DNA from: Rhodocyclales bacterium
GTDB taxonomy: Bacteria; Pseudomonadota; Gammaproteobacteria; Burkholderiales; Rhodocyclaceae
Assembly (NCBI GenBank): GCA_016235745.1
Contig: JACRJA010000062.1
Span: 62,001-126,000 of the forward strand
Reading direction: 5' to 3'
DNA length: 64,000 bases
This document shows positions 18,037-27,066 of this stretch, in pieces. How positions within the stretch are numbered: the first letter of the stretch is position 1; every line of letters begins with the position of its first letter. The translations under genes were made by a program, and so were the position numbers. Below the pieces are notes generated by a model. It saw only the letters and a list, made by a program, of their open reading frames with translations, made no database searches and was not told the origin of the DNA.

Positions 18037-18102
18037 ATTCTAGGTCAGGGTCGGGGCAAAATCCAATCGTTTGCAGCAAACGTCATGATAGAAAAAAGCT
18101 AT
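18037..18102 (-). promoter_or_regulatory. ahpC promoter with OxyR-like site
   Basis: On the minus strand the tetranucleotides ATAG (18102-18099), CTAT (18091-18088), TTTG (18080-18077) and CGAT (18069-18066) occur at exact 7-bp spacings. They span 37 bp, the length and periodicity of an OxyR tetramer site, with the distal pair perfect. The last block overlaps the -35 TTGGAT (18066-18061), and -10 TAGAAT (18042-18037) follows after 18 bp. Activation by OxyR under peroxide stress is inferred. Confidence 0.68.
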
Positions 18103-18210
18103 CAACAAAAGCACAGGTTTTAAGGCGTTCTCAATGACCCACACTCCCGTCGTGGGCGACGCCCCTCGGAACATGCGCTAGAATTGCCTCTCGAACCGTG
18201 CCCGGAGAGG

Positions 18211-21200
18211 ATGATGGACCCGCGTCTGCGCGAAATCCCTTACAACTACACCTCTTTGTCCGACCGCGAGATCGTGATCCGGCTGCTGGGCGAGGAGGCC
18301 TGGACGATCCTGGAGGCCCTGCGCGGCGAGCGCGTCACCGGCCGCTCGGCGCGCATGCTCTTCGAGATCCTCGGCGACATCTGGGTGGTGCGGCGCAACC
18401 CTTTTCTCGAAGACGATCTGCTCGCCAACCGCAAGCGGCGCCAGGCGCTCGTCGAAGCCCTGCGTCACCGGCTCGACGAAGTGGAGAAACGGCGCGTGGC
18501 GAGCGCCGCCGCCGATGCCGAGCGCGCCGCCCGCGTGGCGCGCCTGGTCGAACTCACCGCCGCGGCGATCGATGCCTTCGAGCGCTCATTCGGCGAAACC
18601 GAACGGCTGCGCAAGGACGTGCTGCGCGTGCTGTCGCGCCACACGCGCCGCGACAACATCCGCTTCGACGGGCACGCGCGCGTGTCACACGTCACCGACG
18701 CCACCGACTGGCGCGTGGAGCTGCCCTTCGTCGTGCTCACGCCGGACACCGAAGAGGAGCTCGCCCCCCTCGTGCGCGGCTGCATCGAACTCGGCTTGAC
18801 CATCATCCCGCGCGGCGGCGGCACCGGCTACACCGGCGGCGCCGTGCCGCTCGATGCGCGTTCGGCCATCATCAACACGGAGAAGCTCACCTCGCTCGGC
18901 CCGGTCGAAGAAGTCGAATTGCCCGGGCGCGAAGGGCCGCTGCCGCAGCGCTACCCCACCATCCGCACCGGCGCCGGCGTCGTCACGCAGCGCGTGGCCG
19001 ATGCCGCCGCGGCCGCCGGGCGCGTCTTTGCCGTCGACCCCACGTCGGCCGAAGCGAGCTGCATCGGCGGCAACATCGCCATGAACGCCGGCGGCAAGAA
19101 AGCGGTGCTGTGGGGCACGGCGCTCGACAACCTGCTGTGGTGGAAAATGGTCACGCCCGACGGCAACTGGCTCGAAGTGGAGCGGCTCGAGCACAACCTC
19201 GGCAAGATCCACGAGCAGGAGACGGTCTGGTTCCGCCTGCGCCGCTTCGACGGGCTCACCTACGCGCCGCTGGGCGAGGAGCTCATCAGCGCGCCGGGCG
19301 CGAGCCTGCGCAAACCGGGCCTGGGCAAGGACGTCACCGACAAATACCTGCACGGCATCCCCGGCATCCAGAAGGAAGGCACCGACGGCCTCATCGTGGC
19401 CGCGCGCTGGGTGCTGCACCAGATGCCGCCGGTCACGCGCACCGTCTGCCTCGAATTCTTCGGTCAGGTGCGCGACGCCGTGCCGGCCATCGTCGAGATC
19501 ACCGACTACTTCAAACCCGGCGGCGAAGGGCACGCAGCCGGGGTACAACTGGCGGGGCTCGAGCACCTCGACGAGCGCTACGTCAAGGCCGTGGGCTACA
19601 CCACCAAGGCCAAGCGCCGCGGGCGGCCCAAGATGGTGCTGGTGGGCGACATCGTCGGCCACGACGAAGAGGCGGTGATGCGCGCGGCGTCCGAAGTGGT
19701 GCGGATGTGCAACAAGCGCGACGCCGAAGGCTTCATCGCCGTCACCCCCGAGCAGCGCAAGCGCTTCTGGCTCGAGCGCTCCCGCACCGCGGCCATTTCC
19801 CGGCACACCAACGCCTTCAAGATCAACGAAGACGTCGTCATTCCATTGCCCAAGATGGGTGAATACTGCGACGCCGTCGAGCGCATCAACATCGAGCTGT
19901 CGCTCGACAACAAGCTCGCCCTGTGCGACCGGCTCGAAGCCTTCCTGCGCGAACCGAGGCTGCCGCTCGATCCGGGCGACGCCGACCTGCCGCCGGAGAC
20001 GCTCATCGGTGAGAAGCGCGAACAGGCGCTCGAACTCGTCGACGCGGTGCGCCGCCGCTGGCGCTGGCTGCGCGACCATCTCGACCTGCCGCTGGCCGAG
20101 GCGGAACCGCACTTCGCCGCATACGGCGTCGAGCCGGGCGAGCTCACCAACCGGGCCGAAGCGCTCACCCTCTTCCACCGCCTGCAGGACTATTCCATCC
20201 GCGTCTCCTGGAAGCGTGAGCTGCGCCCGGGGCTCCTGCGCATTTTCGACGGCGACGTCTTCCGTCCCACGCGCGAGCGCATCCTCGAGCTCCACCAGCA
20301 GGTCAAGCGCAGCCGGCTCTTCGTGGCGCTGCACATGCACGCGGGCGACGGCAACGTGCACACCAACATCCCGGTCAATTCCGACGATTACGAGATGCTG
20401 CAGACCGCCAACCGCGTGGTCGACCGCATCATGGCGGTGGCGAAGTCGCTCGGCGGCGTCATCTCCGGCGAGCACGGCATCGGCATCACCAAGATCGATT
20501 ATCTCGACGAGGAGCAGCTGCGCCCCTTCTGGGACTACAAACGGCGCATCGACCCCAAAGGGGCGTTCAACCGCGGCAAGCTCATGCCTGGCGGCAACCT
20601 CTCCCGCGCCTACACGCCGTCCTTCAACCTGCTCGGGCACGAATCGCTCATCATGGAGCAGACCGAGATCGGAGCGATCGCCGACGACATAAAATCCTGC
20701 CTGCGCTGCGGCAAGTGCAAGCCCGTGTGTTCCACGCACGTGCCGCGCGCCAATCTCCTCTACAGCCCGCGCGACAAGATCCTCTCTACCTCGCAGCTCA
20801 TCGAGGCGCTGCTCTACGAAGAGCAGACACGCCGCGGCGTCTCTCTGGCGCACTGGGCCGAGTTCGAGGACATCGGCGATCACTGCACCGTCTGCCACAA
20901 GTGCGAGAAACCCTGCCCGGTCGACATCGACTTCGGCGACGTCTCGATCAAGATGAGGAACCTGCTGCGCAAGCAGGGGAAGCGCTCCTTCAACCCGGGC
21001 ACCAAAGCAGCGATGCTGCTGCTCACGATCAAGGACCCGACCACGGTCAAGCTCGTGCGCAAGACCATGGTCGAGTGGGGCTACAAGGCGCAGCGCCTGG
21101 CACACCGCTGGGCCAAGCAGCTCGGCTTGATCCAGGAGCAGACGCGCCGCCCGCCGCTCACCGTGGGCAAGCCGCCCATCCGCGAGCAGGTGATCCACTT

Positions 21201-22110
21201 CGTGAACAAGCCCATGCCGGGCAATCTGCCCAAGCGCACGGCGCGGCAGCTCCTCGACATCGAGGATCACACGGTGATCCCCGTGATCCGCAATCCCCAG
21301 GTGCCGGCGGGCGAGTCGGAAGCCGTGTTCTACTTCCCCGGCTGCGGCTCCGAGCGCCTCTTCAGCCAGGTGGGGCTGGCCACCCAGGCCATGCTCTACC
21401 ACGTGGGCGCCACCACCGTGCTGCCGCCGGGCTACCTCTGCTGCGGCTATCCGCAAACGGCCGCCGGCAACGACGACAAGGGGCAGCGCATCACCACCGA
21501 GAACCGCGTGCTCTTCCACCGCGTCGCCAACACGCTCAACTACCTCGACATCAAGACCGTGGTCGTCTCCTGCGGCACCTGTATGGACCAGCTGCTCGAC
21601 TATCACTTCGAGCAGATCTTCCCCGGCTGCCGCCTGCTCGACATCCACGAATACCTGATGGAGAAAGGCATCGCGCTCGACGGCATCCCCGGCGTGCGCT
21701 ATATGTATCACGAGCCATGCCACACGCCGATGAAGCAGTACACCGGCATCGACGTGACGCGCAAACTGCTGGGTAGCGAAGTCGCGCTCAACGACCGCTG
21801 CTGCGGCGAATCGGGAACCCTCGCCGTCACGCGACCGGACGTCTCGACCCAGGTGCGTTTCCGCAAGCAGGAAGAACTGGAGAAGGATGCCGCGCGGCTG
21901 CGCGCCGACGCCGCGCCGGGCACCCCGGTGAAGGTGCTCACCTCCTGCCCCAGCTGCCTGCAGGGGCTGAGCCGCTTCGAGCACGACGCGGGGGGGCTGG
22001 AGGCCGACTACGTGGTGGTGGAACTGGCGAAGCACCTGCTCGGCGCCGATTGGCTCGAGCGCTACGTCGAGGCCGCCAACCGCGGCGGGATCGAGCGCGT
22101 GCTGCTGTAA
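18211..22110 (+). CDS. Large FAD-linked oxidoreductase with Fe-S and CCG domains (DUF3683 family)
   Basis: A 1,299-residue fusion that reads as a GlcD-like flavoprotein joined to a GlcF-like iron-sulfur subunit. An N-terminal DUF3683-type region (about 1-150) is followed by a PCMH-type FAD domain with [12 protein letters not shown] (about 200). The FAD-oxidase C-terminal part has [13 protein letters not shown] and GEHGIGITK (about 705-765). Two [4Fe-4S] motifs are [11 protein letters not shown] (about 830) and [12 protein letters not shown] (about 891). Two cysteine-rich CCG domains (about 1040-1110 and 1165-1250) follow. It probably oxidises a 2-hydroxy acid and passes electrons to quinone; the substrate is unknown. 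The start is ATG 18211 or 18214 behind GGAGAGG. Confidence 0.85.
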   Translation: MMDPRLREIPYNYTSLSDREIVIRLLGEEAWTILEALRGERVTGRSARMLFEILGDIWVVRRNPFLEDDLLANRKRRQALVEALRHRLDEVEKRRVASAAADAERAARVARLVELTAAAIDAFERSFGETERLRKDVLRVLSRHTRRDNIRFDGHARVSHVTDATDWRVELPFVVLTPDTEEELAPLVRGCIELGLTIIPRGGGTGYTGGAVPLDARSAIINTEKLTSLGPVEEVELPGREGPLPQRYPTIRTGAGVVTQRVADAAAAAGRVFAVDPTSAEASCIGGNIAMNAGGKKAVLWGTALDNLLWWKMVTPDGNWLEVERLEHNLGKIHEQETVWFRLRRFDGLTYAPLGEELISAPGASLRKPGLGKDVTDKYLHGIPGIQKEGTDGLIVAARWVLHQMPPVTRTVCLEFFGQVRDAVPAIVEITDYFKPGGEGHAAGVQLAGLEHLDERYVKAVGYTTKAKRRGRPKMVLVGDIVGHDEEAVMRAASEVVRMCNKRDAEGFIAVTPEQRKRFWLERSRTAAISRHTNAFKINEDVVIPLPKMGEYCDAVERINIELSLDNKLALCDRLEAFLREPRLPLDPGDADLPPETLIGEKREQALELVDAVRRRWRWLRDHLDLPLAEAEPHFAAYGVEPGELTNRAEALTLFHRLQDYSIRVSWKRELRPGLLRIFDGDVFRPTRERILELHQQVKRSRLFVALHMHAGDGNVHTNIPVNSDDYEMLQTANRVVDRIMAVAKSLGGVISGEHGIGITKIDYLDEEQLRPFWDYKRRIDPKGAFNRGKLMPGGNLSRAYTPSFNLLGHESLIMEQTEIGAIADDIKSCLRCGKCKPVCSTHVPRANLLYSPRDKILSTSQLIEALLYEEQTRRGVSLAHWAEFEDIGDHCTVCHKCEKPCPVDIDFGDVSIKMRNLLRKQGKRSFNPGTKAAMLLLTIKDPTTVKLVRKTMVEWGYKAQRLAHRWAKQLGLIQEQTRRPPLTVGKPPIREQVIHFVNKPMPGNLPKRTARQLLDIEDHTVIPVIRNPQVPAGESEAVFYFPGCGSERLFSQVGLATQAMLYHVGATTVLPPGYLCCGYPQTAAGNDDKGQRITTENRVLFHRVANTLNYLDIKTVVVSCGTCMDQLLDYHFEQIFPGCRLLDIHEYLMEKGIALDGIPGVRYMYHEPCHTPMKQYTGIDVTRKLLGSEVALNDRCCGESGTLAVTRPDVSTQVRFRKQEELEKDAARLRADAAPGTPVKVLTSCPSCLQGLSRFEHDAGGLEADYVVVELAKHLLGADWLERYVEAANRGGIERVLL

Positions 22111-22148
22111 GCGCCCGTGCCGCCATCGCCGCAGGCGGCCTTCATGGC

Positions 22149-22179
22149 GCAGGCGGGGCCTCCGGTCCGCCCCGCCTGC
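22149..22179. terminator. Bidirectional hairpin, 11-bp perfect arms
   Basis: GCAGGCGGGGC and GCCCCGCCTGC form a perfect 11-bp stem around a 9-nt loop, located between the convergent ends of the large oxidoreductase gene and the small exported-protein gene. No T-tract follows on either strand, but the stem is strong and the position fits a shared transcription end. Confidence 0.6.
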
Positions 22180-22180
22180 C

Positions 22181-22732
22181 TCACTCCCCTTGCTGGCCCG
22201 CCCGCAAGGCTTCTTCGAGCTCGCGGCGCTCGGCAGCGAGGCGCTGCGCCGCCGCGCGCCGCTCGTCCAAGAGGCGCTGCAAGGTCGGCGCGAGCGCATC
22301 CGAGTCCCCTCCCTCGGCAATCAGGGCGCGGATCTGGGCGATCTGCCGGTCGTAGTCGGCCAGATGCGCGTCGCGCCAGGCATCGAACGCCTGCAACGTC
22401 GGGAAAGCCTGCCGCAGACGCTCCTGCTGGCGGCGCAGGCTCTGTTCCTGTGGCGAGAGCGCCCCAGCCTCGTTGGCCTCCTGACGCTGCGCCCGCGCGG
22501 CCGCCGGATCGACCACCTTGCGGATCATGCCGCTGTCGTCGACCAGCCAGTACTTGCGGCCATAGCATTCGGACGGCAAGGGGTTGCCGCACACGCGCTG
22601 GCCCTTGGCATCGTCGCAGCACGCTACCCCTGCCGGAGCACCCGCCATGGCCGTGGTCGACGCCATGACCGTCGCCAGCGCCCCCATCAAGGCCACACCC
22701 CAGATCCGCCAACCCATCGCCCCAGCCCTCAT
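22181..22732 (-). CDS. Exported DUF4124-like protein with C-terminal coiled coil
   Basis: The product is about 183 residues from ATG 22732; ATG 22717 is an alternative. A signal peptide ends near STTAMA. A short cysteine-containing module follows (CCDDAKGQRVCGNPLPSECYG), which resembles DUF4124-type periplasmic proteins. The second half (about 85-183) is rich in Glu, Arg, Gln and Leu with heptad-like spacing and probably forms a coiled coil. It is predicted to be periplasmic. No function can be assigned. It is downstream of pyrE on the minus strand's left side and converges with the large oxidoreductase gene. Confidence 0.7.
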   Translation of the reverse strand: MRAGAMGWRIWGVALMGALATVMASTTAMAGAPAGVACCDDAKGQRVCGNPLPSECYGRKYWLVDDSGMIRKVVDPAAARAQRQEANEAGALSPQEQSLRRQQERLRQAFPTLQAFDAWRDAHLADYDRQIAQIRALIAEGGDSDALAPTLQRLLDERRAAAQRLAAERRELEEALRAGQQGE

Positions 22733-22810
22733 GGCTTGATCTGCATATGATATGCGATAAGGCCGATCGATGCCACCTCTGCTCTGCATGGGAGCGCCGG
22801 CGGGTTTTTC

Positions 22811-23470
22811 TCAGGCGCGGCGCGCCCCCTCGCTCTTCACGCCATAGCGCTCGCGATACGCTCGCACCGCCGGCAGGTGCTCGCGCAGGCGCGGATCGTC
22901 GGCGAGCAGCGCGAGCAAGTCCTCGAGCGTGGCCACGGCGATCACGGGGATGCCGAAGCGCCGGCACACTTCCTGGGCGGCGGACTCCTCGCCCTCGCCG
23001 CGCTCCATACGATCGAGCGCGATCACGACGCCTGCCGGCTCCGCCCCGTGGGCGCGGATGAGCTCGATCGAGGCCCGCACCGAAGTGCCCGCCGAGATCA
23101 CGTCATCGACGATGAGGATGCGCCCGCGCAGCGGCGCGCCGATGAGCCGCCCCCCTTCGCCGTGGTCCTTGGCTTCCTTGCGATCGAACGAAAAAGGCTT
23201 GTCGAGACCGCGCTCGGCCAGACGAATCGCCACCCCCGTCACCAAGGGAATACCCTTGTACGCCGGCCCGAAGAGTCCGTCGAAGGCGATACCGCTTGCG
23301 CGGATCGCCTCGACGTAGAAGCCGCACAGGGCGCGAAACGAGGCGCCGTCGTCGAAGAGCCCCGAATTGAAGAAATACGGCGAGCGCCGCCCGGCCTTGG
23401 TGACGAACTCGCCGAAGCGCAGCACCCCCTTCTCGCAGGCCAGGCGCAGGAATTCCCGGCTAAAATCCAT
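22811..23470 (-). CDS. pyrE: Orotate phosphoribosyltransferase
   Basis: This 219-residue type I phosphoribosyltransferase converts orotate and PRPP to orotidine 5'-monophosphate in pyrimidine synthesis. The PRPP-binding motif [13 protein letters not shown] is at about 119-131. The active-site segment [15 protein letters not shown] is typical of OPRTase, as is the N-terminal [13 protein letters not shown]. The length agrees with the family. It is divergent from the exonuclease III gene with 82 bp between starts, a pairing common in proteobacteria. Confidence 0.95.
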   Translation of the reverse strand: MDFSREFLRLACEKGVLRFGEFVTKAGRRSPYFFNSGLFDDGASFRALCGFYVEAIRASGIAFDGLFGPAYKGIPLVTGVAIRLAERGLDKPFSFDRKEAKDHGEGGRLIGAPLRGRILIVDDVISAGTSVRASIELIRAHGAEPAGVVIALDRMERGEGEESAAQEVCRRFGIPVIAVATLEDLLALLADDPRLREHLPAVRAYRERYGVKSEGARRA

Positions 23471-23552
23471 GAACTTCCCCTTTTTTCATGCACGCAACGG
23501 GCGGCAATGGTACGCGCCGGCCCGCCGCGCCGCAAGCCGCCCTGGAGACGAC

Positions 23553-24353
23553 ATGGCCCTGCGCATCCTCACGCTGAACCTCAACGGCATCCGCTCTGCC
23601 GCCGACAAAGGCTTCTTCCGCTGGCTGCCCACGCAAGACGCCGACCTCGTTGCCGTGCAGGAGCTCAAGGCGCAGGAAAAGGACCTCGCCGCAGCCATGC
23701 GCCACCCCGACGGCTACAGCGGGCACTTTCATTTTGCCGAGAAAAAGGGCTACTCTGGCGTCGGCCTCTACCTGCGCACGCCCCCGCTCGAGCTCGTCCG
23801 CGGCATCGGCGAGCCCGAGTTCGACGCCGAAGGGCGCTACCTCGAGGCGATCTACCCCGGTCTCTCGGTGGTCTCGCTCTATCTTCCTTCCGGTTCGGCC
23901 GGCCCAGAGCGGCAGGCATCCAAGTTCCGCTTCATGGAGGCGTTCTTTCCCAAGCTACGCGAACTGCGCCACTGCGGCCGCGAGGTGGTGATCTGCGGCG
24001 ACTGGAACATCGCCCACACCGAGAAAGATCTCAAGAACTGGCGCAGCAACCAGAAGCACTCCGGCTTTCTGCCCGAAGAGCGCGCCTGGCTCACCCGCGT
24101 GTTCGACGAACTGGGCTGGGTCGACGTCTATCGTCGCCTTTACCCCGAAGCCACGGAAGAAGGCTACACCTGGTGGTCTAACCGCGGCCGCGCCTGGGAA
24201 AAGAACGTCGGCTGGCGCATCGACTACCAGATCGCCACCCCCGGCATCGCCGCCACCGCCCGCGCCGCCCGGGTCTACAAGGACGAGCGATTCTCCGATC
24301 ACGCCCCGCTCATCGTCGATTACGCCTTCGCCCTGGCGCAAAATCCGCGATAA
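23553..24353 (+). CDS. xth: Exodeoxyribonuclease III (AP endonuclease)
   Basis: The start at ATG 23553 gives 266 residues; the longer track ORF runs into the divergent promoter region. It is a member of the exonuclease III/APE1 endonuclease-exonuclease-phosphatase fold. Metal and catalytic residues are in LTLNLNGIRS (Asn11), VQELKAQ (Glu37), CGDWNIAH and the final SDHAPL. It nicks DNA at abasic sites and removes 3' blocking groups in base-excision repair. The substrate-binding tryptophan segment TWWSNRGRAWEKNVGWRIDY is present. The purine phosphoribosyltransferase gene follows 29 bp later. Confidence 0.94.
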   Translation: MALRILTLNLNGIRSAADKGFFRWLPTQDADLVAVQELKAQEKDLAAAMRHPDGYSGHFHFAEKKGYSGVGLYLRTPPLELVRGIGEPEFDAEGRYLEAIYPGLSVVSLYLPSGSAGPERQASKFRFMEAFFPKLRELRHCGREVVICGDWNIAHTEKDLKNWRSNQKHSGFLPEERAWLTRVFDELGWVDVYRRLYPEATEEGYTWWSNRGRAWEKNVGWRIDYQIATPGIAATARAARVYKDERFSDHAPLIVDYAFALAQNPR

Positions 24354-24382
24354 TTTCACCTTTTCGTCACGAGAGCGCCACG

Positions 24383-24940
24383 ATGAACCCCAAAGTCGAA
24401 GCCATGCGCCGCGTGCTCGCCCAGGCCGAATGCATCGCCGATTCCACCGAGGTGCAGCGCGCCATCGACCGCATCGCCGCCGAGATCACGGAAGTGCTCG
24501 CCGAACGCGACCCGCTCGTGTATGTGGTCATGAAAGGCGCCGTCGTCTTCGCCGGCCAGATCCTGCCGCGGCTGCGCTTTCCGCTGGAAGTCGCCTACCT
24601 GCACGCCACGCGCTACCATGACACCACCGCCGGCAGCCGGCTGGAGTGGCGCGTCGAGCCCACCGCGCCCATCGAAGGGCGACCCGTGCTCGTGCTCGAC
24701 GACATCCTCGACGAAGGCTATACGCTCGCCGCGGTGATGCAGCGCCTGCGCGACGAAGGCGCCGAAGACGTCTATCTCGCGGTGCTGTGCCACAAGCGGC
24801 ACGAACGCAAGGCCTATCCCGGCATGCGGGCGCACTTCACCGGCCTGGAGATCCCCGACCGCTACGTCTTCGGCTACGGCATGGACTATAAAGGGTACTG
24901 GCGCAACGCCGACGGCATCTACGCCGTACGGGAACCCTGA
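24383..24940 (+). CDS. hpt: Hypoxanthine-guanine phosphoribosyltransferase
   Basis: A 185-residue type I phosphoribosyltransferase. It has the PRPP motif VLVLDDILDEGYTL (about 108-121) and the flexible-loop segment YLHATRYHDTTAGS. FGYGMDYKGYWRNADGIYAV near the C-terminus is typical of Hpt-type enzymes. It salvages hypoxanthine and guanine to IMP and GMP. The call between purine phosphoribosyltransferase subtypes rests on these motifs alone. It follows the exonuclease gene by 29 bp and precedes a repeat-containing gap. Confidence 0.88.
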   Translation: MNPKVEAMRRVLAQAECIADSTEVQRAIDRIAAEITEVLAERDPLVYVVMKGAVVFAGQILPRLRFPLEVAYLHATRYHDTTAGSRLEWRVEPTAPIEGRPVLVLDDILDEGYTLAAVMQRLRDEGAEDVYLAVLCHKRHERKAYPGMRAHFTGLEIPDRYVFGYGMDYKGYWRNADGIYAVREP

Positions 24941-24994
24941 TGGCACCGCGAACGACCGTCGCGAGCGGCTGCAGGGCAAGGCGCCCGGAGCGCA

Positions 24995-25030
24995 GCAGGC
25001 GAGACATATCATGTAGATAGGCGAGCCTGC
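24995..25030. repeat. Inverted repeat inside the hpt-DUF1840 gap
   Basis: The arms GCAGGC (24995-25000) and GCCTGC (25025-25030) flank a second small hairpin, ACAT/ATGT (25004-25014). This lies in the 159-bp gap between hpt and the DUF1840 gene, just upstream of one copy of the 30-bp dispersed repeat. The layout resembles extragenic palindromic elements of Proteobacteria; that assignment is inference. Confidence 0.5.
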
Positions 25031-25041
25031 GAGCACCGCGC

Positions 25042-25071
25042 AACGCCGCCATGCGGCCGCGCAGTAGGTTG
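25042..25071 (+). repeat. 30-bp dispersed repeat, copy 1
   Basis: This copy begins AACGCCGCCATGCGGCC and ends GCAGTAGGTTG. It matches the sequence at 50462-50491 at 28 of 30 positions. It lies 28 bp upstream of the DUF1840 start codon. A shorter match, GCGCAGTAGGTT, spans the ttcA stop codon near 6475-6486. The function is unknown. Confidence 0.6.
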
Positions 25072-25099
25072 TTCGAGGTGCCACTGAGGAGGATGCAGT

Positions 25100-25420
25100 A
25101 TGCTCGTCACCTTCAAGTCGGATGCCGACGCCGACATCTTCATGTACCGCAAGCACGCCGAGCCCATCGTGCAGCTGCTCGGCAAGGACGTCGAGCGCGG
25201 CATCCTCACGCTCGAAGAACTGCCGCAGGCCATCGCCAAGCTCGAAGCCGCGATCGAGGCCGACCGCCGGGCCCACCCCGGCATGGACGAGGCCGAAGAA
25301 GAAAAGGCGAAGGAAGAAGGCAAGGACGTACCGGTGGAATTCCACCGCCGGGCCTGGCCGCTGCTGCAGATGATGAAGCGATCGCTCGCCGAGAAGAAAC
25401 CCGTCGTCTGGGGCGTGTGA
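25100..25420 (+). CDS. DUF1840 domain-containing protein
   Basis: A 106-residue cytoplasmic protein beginning MLVTFKSDADADIFMYRKHAEPIVQLLGK, which matches the small DUF1840 family common in Betaproteobacteria. The middle is highly charged (EEEKAKEEGK), and the C-terminal WPLLQMMKRSLAEKKPVVWGV is conserved in the family. There is no signal peptide and no catalytic motif. The start is ATG 25100 behind GGAGGATGCAGT. The function of the family is unknown. It stands alone between a repeat-bearing gap and the convergent murB gene, 24 bp away. Confidence 0.85.
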   Translation: MLVTFKSDADADIFMYRKHAEPIVQLLGKDVERGILTLEELPQAIAKLEAAIEADRRAHPGMDEAEEEKAKEEGKDVPVEFHRRAWPLLQMMKRSLAEKKPVVWGV

Positions 25421-25444
25421 GCAAGCCGGCGCAGGGCGGCTACC

Positions 25445-26488
25445 TCACAGCTGCAGCACCACCCCTTCGCGGCCCACCAGCACCGGCTCCACTTCCAGCC
25501 AAAGGCCAAAACGCTCGGCCACCGTCTCGCGGACGCGACGCGCGAGCGCGAGGAAATCCGCTCCCCTCGCCCCCCCGGCGTTGCACAGCACCAGCGCCTG
25601 GCGCTCGTGCACCCTCGCCCCGCCTTCGCGCGCTCCCTTGAGGCCGCAGCGCTCGATCATCCAGCCCGCGGCGAGCTTGACGCGCCCATCCGGCTGAGGG
25701 TGGCGCGGCAAGTCGGGATGGAGCGCCGCCAGGCGTTCGGCCACTTCGGGCGACACCAGCGGGTTCTTGAAGAAACTGCCGACGTTGCCCTGCACCCGGG
25801 GGTCGGGGAGCTTGCGCGCCCGGATCTCGGCCACCGCCGCATACACTTCGGCGGGAGAGACGTCTTCCCCCAGGCCAGCGAAGCGGCGCTGCAAATCGGG
25901 ATAGTCGAGCCGCAGCGACGCCTGCCGCGGCAGGCGGAAGGTGACAGCCGTGATCACCAGGGAAGCAGACTCCGGCGCCTTGAAGCGGCTGGTACGGTAG
26001 CCGAAACCGCACTCGGCGGCCGAAAGCTTCCACGCTTGCCCCGTGTCGCGGTCCACCCCCTCGACCCAGGCGATGCGCTCGCCCACCTCCAGCCCATAGG
26101 CGCCGACGTTTTGCACCGGCACTGCCCCCACGCAGCCGGGAATGGCGGCGAGGTTCTCCAGCCCGCCCCAGCCGTGCGCCAGGCACCAGCGCACGAACCC
26201 GTCCCACGGCTCCCCGGCGGCGGCGCGCACGAGCCGCGCTCCGTCCTCTTCACCCAAGAGTTCGCGTCCGCGCGTGGCCAGGCGCACCACCCGGCCAGCG
26301 AACTCCTCCAGAAAAACGACGTTACTGCCCCCGCCCAGCACCAGCTCCGGCAGCGGCGCGGCTTGGCGCCGTTCGAGCCAGCAGGCGAGATCCGCATCGT
26401 CCTCCAGCACGAGCACTTCCTGCGCCCGGGCGGGCACCCCCAGGGTCGTCCAGGCCGACAAGTCGACGTCCGTAAACTGCTGCATCAT
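25445..26488 (-). CDS. murB: UDP-N-acetylenolpyruvoylglucosamine reductase
   Basis: The start at ATG 26488 gives 347 residues. FAD-binding motifs are LVLGGGSNVVF (about 47-57) and GLENLAAIPGCVGAVPVQNVGAYG (about 110-133), with CGFGYRTSRFK and the catalytic region GNVGSFFKNP further on. C-terminal GWMIERCGLKG is typical of E. coli-type (type I) MurB. It reduces the enolpyruvyl group to form UDP-N-acetylmuramate in peptidoglycan synthesis. Its ATG overlaps the stop of the upstream PACE-type gene by 4 bp, suggesting translational coupling between unrelated functions. Confidence 0.94.
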   Translation of the reverse strand: MMQQFTDVDLSAWTTLGVPARAQEVLVLEDDADLACWLERRQAAPLPELVLGGGSNVVFLEEFAGRVVRLATRGRELLGEEDGARLVRAAAGEPWDGFVRWCLAHGWGGLENLAAIPGCVGAVPVQNVGAYGLEVGERIAWVEGVDRDTGQAWKLSAAECGFGYRTSRFKAPESASLVITAVTFRLPRQASLRLDYPDLQRRFAGLGEDVSPAEVYAAVAEIRARKLPDPRVQGNVGSFFKNPLVSPEVAERLAALHPDLPRHPQPDGRVKLAAGWMIERCGLKGAREGGARVHERQALVLCNAGGARGADFLALARRVRETVAERFGLWLEVEPVLVGREGVVLQL

Positions 26489-26964
26489 TCCCCTTGCTCC
26501 GGCCCGATGGGAAAGAGCCGGTCGTAGCCCCAGTTGAAGACATAAGCATAGACGGTGTAGGCGAGCGCCAGGCCCAGGTCGGCCACGAGCGCCTCGAGCC
26601 ATCCCATGCCGGTCCAGGCGACGATCACCGGCAAGGTGAGAAACAGCAGCCCGCCCTCGAATCCGAGCGCATGGGCGACGCGCCACAGAGGCGGGCGCAG
26701 GTCGGCGCGGCGGCGCAGGAAGTGCGCCTCCAGCCGGTCGAAGACGGTGTTGTAGCAGGCGTTCCACAGCGCGGCGATGAGCGCAAGCAGCGCCAGCAAG
26801 CCCAGCGAATCGAGCACCGGCGCGCCGCTGGCCCAGGAAAAAGGCGGCGTGATGAGCAGCAGGCCGCCGGCTTCGAACGCCAGCACCTGACGCGCTCGAT
26901 CGCGCCAGTTGCGCAGGGCCACGCCATCATGCTTCGTCTCTCGCGCCCGGTTTCGCTCTTCCAT
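26485..26964 (-). CDS. PACE-family (AceI-like) membrane efflux protein
   Basis: This 159-residue protein has four hydrophobic helices in two repeats. Each repeat opens with an arginine-rich stretch and FE-G-G-L: FEAGGLLLITPPF (about 30-42) and FEGGLLFLTLPVI (about 100-112). Each ends with a W/Y-N-x-x-Y-D-type helix (LWNACYNTVFDR and YVFNWGYDRLF). That duplicated BTP-domain pattern defines the PACE family; the conserved Glu of the first helix is present. Characterised members export chlorhexidine or other cationic biocides, perhaps short diamines naturally. It overlaps murB by 4 bp and is divergent from the liv operon. Confidence 0.85.
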   Translation of the reverse strand: MEERNRARETKHDGVALRNWRDRARQVLAFEAGGLLLITPPFSWASGAPVLDSLGLLALLALIAALWNACYNTVFDRLEAHFLRRRADLRPPLWRVAHALGFEGGLLFLTLPVIVAWTGMGWLEALVADLGLALAYTVYAYVFNWGYDRLFPIGPEQGE

Positions 26965-27066
26965 CGGCGGCGATTGTACCGCTCCCCCCAGGTAAACCCT
27001 AGTTCCCAGCCGGATGCTTTTCCGCTATCCTGCCCCGCCAAGATCGGGATCCTGGGAGGGACGAGG

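Noticed and set aside
18685-22320. 1,211-codon open frame on the minus strand opposite the large FAD/Fe-S gene
   Set aside because: It is a shadow of high-GC codon usage; its translation has no motifs, is rich in His, Val and Arg, and the plus strand carries clear FAD and Fe-S motifs throughout.
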